Shown: positions 25,980-34,059 of the stretch, in pieces | How positions within the stretch are numbered: position 1 is the stretch's first letter | How the letters are laid out: the number at the start of each line of letters is the position of its first letter | NCBI RefSeq assembly: GCF_044904605.1 | Contig: NZ_JADIKI010000022.1 | Coordinates: 496,001 to 560,000 of the forward strand | Length of the DNA stretch: 64,000 nucleotides | Reading direction: 5' to 3' | Source: Dyella_B humi | GTDB lineage: Bacteria > Pseudomonadota > Gammaproteobacteria > Xanthomonadales > Rhodanobacteraceae | The notes under the pieces: generated by a model | What the model saw: the letters and a program-made list of their open reading frames with translations, nothing else | Databases searched by the model: none | What the model was told of the DNA's origin: nothing | Made by a program: the position numbers and the translations under genes

Positions 25980-26584
25980 CAGAAGTACTCCCTCAGGTTG
26001 AGAATCGGGGTGGGGGACTCGTAATGGGGATTTGTGTAAACGTGGACAGGGCTAGCACTCTGCTCTGGATCCCACCATTCGGCGCGCTCGATCTGGTTTG
26101 CCGGAATATGGATTTTTGCGGTGATCTCGCCCTCAAGTTGATACGGAGACCAGCGATGATAAACATTAAGCTCACGAACGGACTCGGCAACGGCAGACAG
26201 TTTTACCGCTGGATTCGGGCCGACGATGATCCACCCAAAGAACAACACCCCGGCGTGGCCGTAGGCTCCAGTGGCGAATTCGAGCGCTGTATCTACCGCT
26301 GAGTATCGATAGTTTTGGTTGAGCAAGGTATCTCTTTCGATGCAGCCGGCCGCAAGTGAGATGAACGGGCTTTTGTGGCCGTAGGTTCCGTACGCATGAA
26401 GATGAAGGTCGAGATTGGTGTCTGTGAGAACCTGCGCAACTTGAGTGCTTGTGATCGTCCCCACTGACCGCCACCAGTTTGAATGAATACCTCTTTGCTG
26501 CTGAAGCATGGCTTTCGCCTCTACCCAACTGATCCCGCCGTTGGAGTCGTCCGCGATGCCTTTGACAAAGGTCTGTACGTACAT
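25979..26584 (-). CDS. ADP-ribosyltransferase-like protein
   Basis: A 201-residue soluble protein. SPFISLAAG (Ser76 in FIS) resembles the Ser-Thr-Ser strand of R-S-E ADP-ribosyltransferases. LEGEITAKIHIPANQI gives an E-x-E pair (Glu151, Glu153) followed by the same spacing to IP as the catalytic Glu in pertussis-toxin-like enzymes. The first-strand Arg is not clear; HAYGT near residues 63-67 may take its place. The reading as a mono-ADP-ribosyltransferase fold is thus motif-based inference. It lies three bases after the receiver-like gene and overlaps the next gene by one base. Confidence 0.55.
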   Translation of the reverse strand: MYVQTFVKGIADDSNGGISWVEAKAMLQQQRGIHSNWWRSVGTITSTQVAQVLTDTNLDLHLHAYGTYGHKSPFISLAAGCIERDTLLNQNYRYSAVDTALEFATGAYGHAGVLFFGWIIVGPNPAVKLSAVAESVRELNVYHRWSPYQLEGEITAKIHIPANQIERAEWWDPEQSASPVHVYTNPHYESPTPILNLREYF

Positions 26585-26587
26585 GGT

Positions 26588-27232
26588 TCAACTCCGGGAG
26601 CGGGCTAGTGAGTCCAGTACCAGATGAAGCAATTCGTCAGGTCGATTCGTGATGCCAAAGGCGTGTTGCGGAGGAGGCGACTTGACTGTTCCTACATAGA
26701 AGACGATGGGCGGCGGATTTTTCCGTTCGGCTAGCTTATTGGCGAATTTGATGCCTGCCTGGTCGTCACCATCGCGTTTGATGTCCGACAAGATCAGATC
26801 AAAATTTTCCTTGTTGATTTTGTCCAAGGCATCCGTCGTCGACAGGGCGCGCGTGATGAGTGCGCCGGCTTGTTCGAGCAAGCGCGATTCCTTGACGATG
26901 CTGTCGGGGACGTCATCGACCCAGAGCAGCTTGGCCCCCTCTGTCAGTTTGCTTGAACAGGCAAGTCTGCGTGCTGCGCGGCCAAGCACGTAGGCGGCTA
27001 TGTCCAAATTTCGCGACACCGCGGCTGCTTCCAGATCGTCACGAAGTTGCAGCTCAACGCCCCCTATGTTGACCTTGTCGACACGCTTTAACAGCGAGCG
27101 AATGGTGTCGCGACCTATCCATCCTGCAAATCCTATGAGCAGGCCGGCCCATATAAGTGGAGGAATCAGCGCGATCCATGGCGACCAGGGATTTTCTGGA
27201 CATGCTGCTGACCTGACGATGATTTCGTCCAC
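26588..27232 (-). CDS. Membrane-anchored receiver-like protein, first gene of ART-like operon
   Basis: A 214-residue protein with one N-terminal membrane segment (about 18-38, WIALIPPLIWAGLLIGFAGWI), a linker helix and a C-terminal response-regulator-like domain. That domain keeps the acidic pair in LLWVDDVPDS and the phospho-acceptor-type Asp in FDLILSDIKRDGD, but the usual late Lys is not obvious (VFYVGTVKS). The GTG start is chosen because GGAGGTGA lies six bases upstream. No kinase gene is near. It probably anchors or senses for the two following genes. Confidence 0.7.
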   Translation of the reverse strand: MDEIIVRSAACPENPWSPWIALIPPLIWAGLLIGFAGWIGRDTIRSLLKRVDKVNIGGVELQLRDDLEAAAVSRNLDIAAYVLGRAARRLACSSKLTEGAKLLWVDDVPDSIVKESRLLEQAGALITRALSTTDALDKINKENFDLILSDIKRDGDDQAGIKFANKLAERKNPPPIVFYVGTVKSPPPQHAFGITNRPDELLHLVLDSLARSRS

Positions 27233-27312
27233 GTATCACCTCCCATTCTGTGCGCTGACGGCTAAATAGGCGTGAGACGGGAGCATAGTCGCTTTTCATG
27301 ATGCATTTGCAA

Positions 27313-27349
27313 AAAAGAGCAGAGGTAGTTAGCTCGATTGACTACCTCC
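27313..27349 (-). terminator. Hairpin terminator on the - strand
   Basis: A GAGGTAGT/ACTACCTC stem (27322-27348) is followed on the - strand by TGCTCTTTTTTGC. It lies between the CheD-like gene and the ART-like operon and probably ends the CheD-like transcript. This argues that the two are separate units. Confidence 0.65.
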
Positions 27350-27374
27350 GTTCCCTTGGCCTGATTTCAATCGA

Positions 27375-27878
27375 TCACAGCCATACCGCCAATGCTTGGT
27401 CGCGGTCCTCGCCGATGAAAGCCACGTCAGCAGGCAGCGCGTCAATCGCCATTTTTGTGTTGAGTTTGGTGCTCGTGTCCAGCCTGGCCTGGATGTCGAG
27501 ACGGCCGTTTGCTTCGCACACGGTGATCGAACTGAAGCTACTTCGGCCGTTGAAGCCACGATGCACTGGGATATTCGCGTGCTGAAAAATGGCAGTCACA
27601 GGGTCGACGTGCCCTGTGGCTGGCCCGAATACGATGTCCTCCACCCCTTGCAGCACATAGGCGACAGTTGGCCCGACGACGGTGATCAGCGCATTGATGT
27701 GGCCGATCTTGAGCTGGTCGAGTTGCTTGCAGCCAGCAAGGTGGTACAGCGCGCCTTCGTGGCGATGGGCGTTGTACATGACAATCGGCGCACAGTTGGA
27801 GAATTGCCCGGAACACAGGCTGTAGTTGCGCAGATCGGCAGCAATGCCTTGGTCCATGTGAATGTAATAACTAGGCAT
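27375..27878 (-). CDS. CheD-like putative cysteine hydrolase/deamidase
   Basis: A 167-residue protein whose N-terminal half follows the CheD pattern: LCSGQFSNCAPIVMYNAHRH, then EGALYHLAG. Cys29 and His46 are 17 residues apart and Ser23 lies six before the Cys. In CheD the catalytic Thr-Cys-His are spaced the same way (remembered as Thr21, Cys27, His44 in Thermotoga). CheD and the related CNF1/BLF1 toxins deamidate glutamines. The rest differs from true CheD and no chemotaxis gene is near, so a different target is likely. The ribosome site is weak. Confidence 0.5.
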   Translation of the reverse strand: MPSYYIHMDQGIAADLRNYSLCSGQFSNCAPIVMYNAHRHEGALYHLAGCKQLDQLKIGHINALITVVGPTVAYVLQGVEDIVFGPATGHVDPVTAIFQHANIPVHRGFNGRSSFSSITVCEANGRLDIQARLDTSTKLNTKMAIDALPADVAFIGEDRDQALAVWL

Positions 27879-28091
27879 GGGTGAAGGCCAGTATGGCTAA
27901 GTGGAGCAATTAGAGGCCGAAACCGGGTTTGGGAAAGTTAAATTCTGGCCGCGGCACCGATAAAGAGGCAGACAGGGAGTCAGCATCTGAGGTGATCTGT
28001 TCTCCAGGAACTCATACAGAAAGAAGGGCTTCGACATGCCTCCCCACCCACGGCCGTTTTACGGCAATATACCCCTCAAATCAGGGGAGTC

Positions 28092-29039
28092 ATGGACATG
28101 TCTGTAACGGAAGGCGGGCAGGATCTTGTTATTGCTGGTTTTTGGCCGCGCATAGGCGCTTTTGTTGTGGATGTCATCATCCTGGGTCTCGTCGGGATGG
28201 TCATCGGCGGTCTGATGTATTCATCACTGGCATCTATCGGCGCGCCGGCGCGGCTTATCGGTTTTTTCATCTCACTGGTTTATTTCGGTGTACTCAATAG
28301 CCGCATAGGTAATGGGCAGACGTTAGCCAATCGATGGTTCGGCCTCCGCGTCGTGGATGCGCAGGGGGAACTGCTTTCCCTGCCGCGTGCCTTATTGCGT
28401 TACACGGTGCTTGGCGTACCGTATTTCTTCAATAACCTGCCGCTTTCTGCCACTACGATGATGTCGCCGGTGCTCATCGGACTACTGTCGCTGGTAGTTG
28501 GAGGTGCCGGATTCGCGCTTGTATACCTGTATGTTTTCAACCGGCGTACGCGGCAATCGCTGCATGATCTGGTAGTCGGCTCTTACGTAGTGCGTGTGCA
28601 GCCGGAGGCGGCCCGCGCTGATTTTCCACCGATATGGCGCGGCCACCTGGTGGTGATTGCCGTGGTCACGCTGCTTTCCCTCGGTGCGCCAGCAGTGGTG
28701 AACCGGCTTGTTCGGACTGATCTTTTCGCGGGGCTCATGCCGCTTTATCAGACGCTCGAAACCCAACCTCACGTCATGAATGCTGGGGTTACCCGAGGCT
28801 GGGCCGCTTCCACCGGCCGTCCAACCACGCATTACCTGAGCGCGCAGTTGCGCGTGGATGCGCCTATCACGGATGACGCTGGCTACGCCCGTGGCATTGC
28901 CCAGGTTTTAGCCAAAGGCGATCCGCATTTTTCCGAGGAGGATGTGGTGACCGTAGGGCTGTCCTATGGTTACGACATCGGTATTGCGTCGTGGTGGACC
29001 AGGCGCGCGTATTCGTTCAAGCGGGGCGAGTTGCAGTAG
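28092..29039 (+). CDS. RDD-family membrane protein
   Basis: A 315-residue protein with the RDD domain at its N-terminus: GFWPRIGAFVVDVIILGLVGM with the Arg and Asp in the first helix, then NGQTLANRWFGLRVVD and RQSLHDLVVGSYVV. Further membrane segments follow (about 198-215), then a ~110-residue soluble C-terminal extension. The ATG at 28098 (MSVTEGG) has better spacing from GGGGAG than the one at 28092. RDD proteins are often transporters or unknown; nothing nearby suggests a substrate. Confidence 0.85.
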   Translation: MDMSVTEGGQDLVIAGFWPRIGAFVVDVIILGLVGMVIGGLMYSSLASIGAPARLIGFFISLVYFGVLNSRIGNGQTLANRWFGLRVVDAQGELLSLPRALLRYTVLGVPYFFNNLPLSATTMMSPVLIGLLSLVVGGAGFALVYLYVFNRRTRQSLHDLVVGSYVVRVQPEAARADFPPIWRGHLVVIAVVTLLSLGAPAVVNRLVRTDLFAGLMPLYQTLETQPHVMNAGVTRGWAASTGRPTTHYLSAQLRVDAPITDDAGYARGIAQVLAKGDPHFSEEDVVTVGLSYGYDIGIASWWTRRAYSFKRGELQ

Positions 29040-29095
29040 CTGCAGGGATTCACTCCCTTTGCCTTCAAGCAATCATCAACTGACAAAGGAAGGTC

Positions 29096-29479
29096 ATGAA
29101 ATTTTTTCCGATTCGCACTTTTGTTCTTTTTGCCGCCATCTCTATGGCTGGTTGCCATTATGGCCCGACAGCTCTGTCAGCCGAGGGCAAGAAGCTTACG
29201 GCGGATCAAACGGTATACGTCGCGCACGCATCGTTTGCCTGCATGTCGGCCGACGAGTTGCATCAGGCGATAACCTTGAAAGCGGCTGGTGATGGGTCGC
29301 AGCTTTACCAGTACTTCAAGGACGGTCACTGCGGCATTTTTCAAGAAAATGAGAAGGTCAAAGTCGTCAGGATTGAATCCGCTGATGGTTATCAAGCGGT
29401 GGTCGTGACCGACCTGGACGACAAGTCGGCTCCACCGTTGCTGTGGGTCAAGAACGATCAGCTTTCCGTGCGTGATTGA
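29096..29479 (+). CDS. Hypothetical lipoprotein
   Basis: A 127-residue protein with a signal peptide and lipobox (ISMAGC, Cys20). The mature domain has two further cysteines (SFACMSAD; DGHCGIF) and ends in strands, suggesting a small SH3-like fold. AAAGGAAGG precedes the ATG. It lies 56 bases after the RDD gene and may share its transcript. Confidence 0.65.
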   Translation: MKFFPIRTFVLFAAISMAGCHYGPTALSAEGKKLTADQTVYVAHASFACMSADELHQAITLKAAGDGSQLYQYFKDGHCGIFQENEKVKVVRIESADGYQAVVVTDLDDKSAPPLLWVKNDQLSVRD

Positions 29480-29574
29480 TGGCGTACTAATTAGTGCAGA
29501 GGCTATAAAGCGGATTTGGTGTGCTTTGCGCGCGCATCGCCTAACGTGAAGTACAAATTGTAGATGGCTATGGA

Positions 29575-29661
29575 TCAGGCCAGCATGGCACCAAGCGTTG
29601 CAACGCAGATCACCAGGCAAGCGGCGAACAGGCTGTTCAGCATCAGGGTTTCGAATTTCAT
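29575..29661 (-). CDS. 28-residue small membrane protein
   Basis: A tiny gene reading MKFETLMLNSLFAACLVICV and ending ATLGAMLA, almost wholly one hydrophobic helix. ACGGAG lies at good spacing before the ATG. Comparable orphan one-helix proteins occur in many proteobacteria, but none was recognised. It is supported only by start context and composition. Confidence 0.45.
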   Translation of the reverse strand: MKFETLMLNSLFAACLVICVATLGAMLA

Positions 29662-30156
29662 GGCGGTTCTCCGTGGGTGATTGAGGCTTTCGAGATATGT
29701 TTTGCATAGCCCGTGCCAAGTAGGAACGCCCACGGAAAATCGCATGGCTAAGCCATTTGCGTGCGTGTTGCCCATTGCGCATAACTGTCCGCGGACGGTT
29801 GTCCGTGTTGTCCGGACAATGTGTGGACAGTTGTGCCCTGCGCTAATGCCATATCGTGTTGGATCCCGGCGCACTATTTTCTCGTTTAATTTCAGCTACA
29901 CCGATTCGTCGCCCCGGCGAAAGCCGGGGTCCAGTGACGTTGACGGACATTCAAGTCGCTGGATCCCGGCTTTCGCCGGGATGACGAATCATCGAGCATT
30001 ACAGTGAATCGGGCAGTTGTTTTCCCGGACAGCAATGGGCCCTTCCCCGAGATGCTTTACAACAGCGAAGCTGGTCAATCATGGCCGGCTATGTTTGAGT
30101 CGTAAGAACGCTGTGTAGATACCGAATGCTTCCCTGCCTCGCGAAAAATCGGCACT
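29662..30156. other. Intergenic stretch with palindromic repeat
   Basis: About 495 bases without a supported gene. A run of GGACA/TGTCC words (29788-29832) forms several overlapping short palindromes (TGTCCG...CGGACA), followed by the dispersed palindromic repeat at 29903-29990. Confidence 0.4.
29903..29990. repeat. Palindromic dispersed repeat
   Basis: Inverted arms of about 31 bases (GATTCGTC.CCCGGCGAAAG... and its complement at 29959-29990) enclose ~25 bases. It shares the GGCGAAAGCC core and CCAG ends with the elements at 20249, 50861 and 58186. Confidence 0.85.
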
Positions 30157-30681
30157 TCAACCCGGCGATCGCGGCTGATGCAGCACCGCTTTCGCAGCAG
30201 TCTTGAGCTTGGCAAAGGAGTTCATCACGGACGCCGTGGAAGAGTCTTTCCACTTTGCATATTGATGATCCATTTCCGCCAGTTCGGATGGATTGAACAG
30301 CTGCTTGATGGCAGGGAAGAGTTCGGTTTCTTCCGCTTGCGCGTGTTCGTCAACCAGCTGTGACAGCACTTTGGCCGAACCGGCAAACTGGCGAGTGCCG
30401 TAGCCGGCGGCGTGGATATCCGGCAGCACAGCTTTTTCGATTATGCGGTGTTCCTGCATCGACGTGGCATAGAGCAGTTGCTGGTCGTGTGTGGCGCGCT
30501 TGTTGAAGGCCGGGTAAAAGGTGGTTTCTTCCCATCTGGAGTGGGGGACCAGTACTTGTTCGACCTTCTTCAACAGTTCTTCGCGCACGTCTTTCTGATC
30601 ATCGGTGGTGGCATTGATCCGGGTGAATAGGCTGCGTAGCTCGTCGTGTTCGTTCTTGAGAGTATCGAGTATGTTGCTCAT
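30157..30681 (-). CDS. Hemerythrin HHE-domain protein
   Basis: A 174-residue helical protein with the hemerythrin-like histidine/glutamate pattern: KNEHDELR, PHSRWEETTFYP, QEHRIIEK and DEHAQAEETELFP. These ligands form a di-iron centre that can bind oxygen or nitric oxide. Such cytoplasmic HHE proteins are often stress-related. AGGAG lies before the start. It is monocistronic. Confidence 0.92.
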   Translation of the reverse strand: MSNILDTLKNEHDELRSLFTRINATTDDQKDVREELLKKVEQVLVPHSRWEETTFYPAFNKRATHDQQLLYATSMQEHRIIEKAVLPDIHAAGYGTRQFAGSAKVLSQLVDEHAQAEETELFPAIKQLFNPSELAEMDHQYAKWKDSSTASVMNSFAKLKTAAKAVLHQPRSPG

Positions 30682-30910
30682 GGACGGCTCCTCCGCAATT
30701 GCAGCGTCATTGCACTGCTGGAGCCGTTGCGTGGCTGTGAACCCGATGTTGCGCGAATGCTATCTACGGATAGACGCCTATCAGCCTGGCAACATGACGA
30801 TCAGCGCATGGCGCGCGGCCCACGTGACGTATGCGATGAAAGCGTGCGACTGTGCTCCAGCTCGCTCGCCATCATTAAGTCGCTGCCTGCGCCGCCATGT
30901 TCGATCGAGA

Positions 30911-31381
30911 TCAGCGTGGAGGGATGGTCGCGTCATGCCACTTCGGTGCTGCTCGCATGGCATCCAAGGTGCGGACCAGCTCGCGATAGCTGCGGGCCAG
31001 CTGAGCATAGAGCGCCGCGTAGGCTTGTCGTGTCACATCAGCAACACCGAAGTAAGCGCTGCGGCCGACGTCGATGAAATAGTCCACGCTTACCCGTCGT
31101 CGTTCGGCCAGACCCGGGAACAGGCCGGCTAGCAGCAAGCAGCGGTCGCCGACATCGCGCAGGGCGTCGGCACGCGCGGTGCCTGCCAGTTCCAACGCTT
31201 GCAACCAGTCCATGCCCTGCGTGCGTGCCAGCAACAAGTTGTCGCCTTGGTAACGCAGCAACACGAACACTAAATAAGCCTCGCTCGATTCATCGAGTTG
31301 CCGCCCAGTGCGTTCATAGGCTTCCTGCACCAGCGATTGCCAAACCTCCATGGGCGTGCCGTTTTTGAATGCTTCAAACAT
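30911..31381 (-). CDS. Hypothetical protein conserved in xanthomonads
   Basis: A 156-residue helical protein from the MFEAF start, preceded by GGGGGGAAG. Its body (RADALRDVGDRCLLLAGLFPGLAERRRVSVDYF) is a pattern I recall from uncharacterised Xanthomonadaceae proteins. No membrane segment or catalytic motif was seen. It overlaps no other supported gene. Confidence 0.6.
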   Translation of the reverse strand: MFEAFKNGTPMEVWQSLVQEAYERTGRQLDESSEAYLVFVLLRYQGDNLLLARTQGMDWLQALELAGTARADALRDVGDRCLLLAGLFPGLAERRRVSVDYFIDVGRSAYFGVADVTRQAYAALYAQLARSYRELVRTLDAMRAAPKWHDATIPPR

Positions 31382-32225
31382 ATCGTCTTCCCCCCACACA
31401 TCCGACGCTTTCAGCCTACTGCGCTGAACACGTAACTGCTTGGCAGCCGGATAAGGAGATTGCTAGCACACTCGGGTGGCCACCAATGTCGTCATAAGCA
31501 TTAACGGCTATGCAGGCTAGGTCTTTAGATCCATCAGCATTTGCATTCAATCATCCAGTCGACAACGGCATAGGGTTACGTGATCTTCGTCAGCGAGCGA
31601 GGTCGCGATACACGTTTTGTATGGCACTGCTTCCGTCAATCTGGTTGCGTGAAATGTGATCTGATCGACAGTCAATTCAGGTCAGCGGCATTGTCTTTTC
31701 GGGCCATATTTTGAGGCTGAAAACGGTGGCCAAAAAGACGCCATGTATTCAACGCAGTTACGGAAACCCGCAAGGTTTTGCGGGCGATTTGTATCACGTT
31801 TCCTACACATATCGATCTGCATGCTCCAACGCGCTGGGCGAGCAACTCGACTCAGTAAGGGGCCATGATTAATGCGGGGAGACGCAATGCGAATGCGCCT
31901 TTAGTGTCTGCGGGGGAAATCTCAAGTTGTCATCGCTCACTACACGGTTGCGATTAATGCAGCCGCCGGGGTTGCTTGTGCCAAATGATTTCGTCGAGCG
32001 CGAAAAACGCGCTTGGGCAGGTAGGGAAGGGGTCTGTTCGAACGTCTTGGTAAGTGCGGGGCAAGTCTGTGTTACGGCTCGCTCTACGTTAATCCGTTTG
32101 TGAAAAAGCCTCTTCGGGAGAGAGGCTGGTTGCTGTTTGCACGGATGCCGTCGCTGTTGTAGTGCCGCGGCTCTCGGATGGTCCGGAGTCGAACTCATTG
32201 CCACTTTGTTTCTGGGGAGAATCAA
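31382..32225. other. Long intergenic stretch, no gene seen
   Basis: About 840 bases. There are small hairpins at 31772-31790 (CCCGCAAGGTTTTGCGGG) and 32107-32127 (AGCCTCTTC..GAGAGGCT), but no T-run strong enough for certainty and no convincing frame. The leader of the secreted protein gene lies at its end. Confidence 0.4.
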
Positions 32226-33284
32226 ATGCAAGCAAAGTTCAAGTTTGCTCTTTTGGCTGGTTTTATCAGTGCTGCCTGTGTTCCCGCAGTATTTGCGGCG
32301 CAGCCTGTGGATTTTTCTGGACAGACCGATGAACAAGTGGGGCCTATCGAGGCCGTCGCGCGCCAAGCTTGGCGTGAGGACATGGCGCAGATCGCCACGC
32401 CGTCAGAAGGCTGCTTCCATGCCGCGTATCCCAGCATCATCTGGCAGCAGGTGGCGTGCCAGCAGTTGACCTCGCACACACATACACTGCCGACCAAGAT
32501 CAAGCAGGCCCATCTTCTGCCGGAAACTGCCGGCAACGGCAACGACTACGTGCTGCAATCGCCGGGCTCGACCCTGATCAGCAGCACGACGGGCAGCTTC
32601 CCCTCCGTGACGGGCGTGACATCCGAGACGGGTGTTGGCGTGCCGGCCTATGGCGACGGCGGTATCCTCGGTGCGAACGAATATTCGCTGCAGATCAACT
32701 CGCAATTCACCTCGACCACATCTGCTTGCAAAGGCCACTCCGGCTGCACCGTGTGGCAGCAGGCTGTGTATGCACCGGATTATGAGACGCAAGGTTCGGC
32801 CGCTGTATTCTGGCAGTACTGGCTGATCGGCTACGGCGGCAGCAGTTGCCCGAGCGGCTGGGGCAGCGACGGTTCTGGCGACTGTTACCGGAACAGCAAT
32901 TACGTAACCGCTCCCGACGTGCCGGCCACGAAGCTTGGTAGCGTGACACTGAAGGGTACGGCCGCCTCGGGTGGCAACGACACGGTCACCTTTACCTATA
33001 GCGGTACCGCTTATAGCGTCAGCGGCAAGGATAGCGTGAACTACATAGCGACTGTCTGGAAGCAGTCGGAGTTCAATGTGGTCGGCAACGCCGGCGGTTC
33101 GGAAGCCGATTTCAACAGCGGTTCGTCGATCACGGTGAAAATTGCTGCCAGTTACGGCTCGACCGCCGCGCCGTCTTGTATCGCCAATGACGGTAGCACC
33201 GGCGAGAGCAACAATCTGAACCTCGGTAGCTGCACCGCTGTGGGTGGTTCTGCGCCGTATATTGAGTTCACCGAATCGAACTGA
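32226..33284 (+). CDS. Secreted beta-rich hypothetical protein
   Basis: A 352-residue protein from the MQAKFKF start (GGGGAGAA eight bases upstream), with a signal peptide ending AVFAAQ. The mature part is rich in Ser, Thr and Gly, with cysteines in pairs (ACKGHSGC; SCPSGWGSDGSGDC). It carries a QLxxW-like GCFHAAYPSIIWQQVAC opening seen in secreted hypothetical proteins of Dyella, Burkholderia and actinomycetes. It is likely a disulfide-stabilised extracellular beta-sandwich. Function is unknown. A strong terminator follows. Confidence 0.65.
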   Translation: MQAKFKFALLAGFISAACVPAVFAAQPVDFSGQTDEQVGPIEAVARQAWREDMAQIATPSEGCFHAAYPSIIWQQVACQQLTSHTHTLPTKIKQAHLLPETAGNGNDYVLQSPGSTLISSTTGSFPSVTGVTSETGVGVPAYGDGGILGANEYSLQINSQFTSTTSACKGHSGCTVWQQAVYAPDYETQGSAAVFWQYWLIGYGGSSCPSGWGSDGSGDCYRNSNYVTAPDVPATKLGSVTLKGTAASGGNDTVTFTYSGTAYSVSGKDSVNYIATVWKQSEFNVVGNAGGSEADFNSGSSITVKIAASYGSTAAPSCIANDGSTGESNNLNLGSCTAVGGSAPYIEFTESN

Positions 33285-33308
33285 TAGGCGGATTCTCTCG
33301 TTGAAATG

Positions 33309-33341
33309 AAAGCCGAGGGGGAAACCCCTCGGCTTTTTTTT
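33309..33341 (+). terminator. Strong rho-independent terminator
   Basis: An AGCCGAGGGG/CCCCTCGGCT stem with a GAAA loop is followed by eight T. It ends the secreted protein gene at 32226-33284. Confidence 0.95.
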
Positions 33342-34059
33342 GTTTCGCCTAGCGCCAGCTCTTCTTGCCGTCAAAGCTTGAAGTTCAAACTCATCATGTA
33401 CGTACATCCACTTCAGTGGCGAGAACGGGACCGTCAAGCAGTGCGAACGGTCGCGGTGACACGCGCCTTCGTCGAAAGTGCTGTAAGCAATAAGCCGTAA
33501 GAAAAGCACTGGCAACGGAAAATTGCCACGGTCTAAATTTAATTGTGCAATGGATAAGTGTATGAACTAAAAGGCATATGCTGTTTCTTCATGGCGTATA
33601 GCAAAAGAATTAATTGGATCGATTTAATAATCGCAATGTTTTTACCTGTTGCGCCGCGGGAGAAAAACGATGATTAATAGAAGCAACTACAGGGGAGGGG
33701 AAAGAGCAGCGATATCAACTGTCCGTGCCGAGCGCCGGCGATGCACGCGTGCGAGACATCTTGATGCGATCCACGCCAAGAGACGACGGTGCAATCGCGT
33801 AGCGGGGATTAAAGATATTCGCGCGTCTGCCGATCTTGTAACGGACCTTGAATATGCTGGTCTACATTTTCTCTGGGTTGACGGCTCCTGCTGCCAAGGC
33901 AGTCTTCGCGCTCAGGGGCTTCTCCAAGACAATGATGGCCGCGGCAGCCATGCATGAGGAATGGCGTCGCCGTACCAAGAAGCGGATAAGGACGTCGCGT
34001 AACCCATATCGCAACACGATTCATCTATATGAGGTTTCCCACTAGCGTGGGTTGAGTGC
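33342..34059. other. Long intergenic stretch, no gene seen
   Basis: About 720 bases, AT-rich around 33540-33640. A short frame at 33649-33957 is basic and without family features and is not called. A small CCCACTAGCGTGGG hairpin lies at 34036-34049, just before the diguanylate cyclase gene, and could affect its translation. Confidence 0.4.

Noticed and set aside
27396..27884. Plus-strand frame opposite the CheD-like gene
   Set aside because: It lacks a ribosome site and motif, while the minus-strand frame shows Cys/His spacing of a known fold.
32403..33515. 370-residue minus-strand frame opposite the secreted protein gene
   Set aside because: Arg-rich, no start context, and the opposite strand has a signal peptide, ribosome site and terminator.
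33649..33957. Short basic open frame after the secreted protein gene
   Set aside because: No ribosome site, biased basic composition, no family pattern; likely chance.
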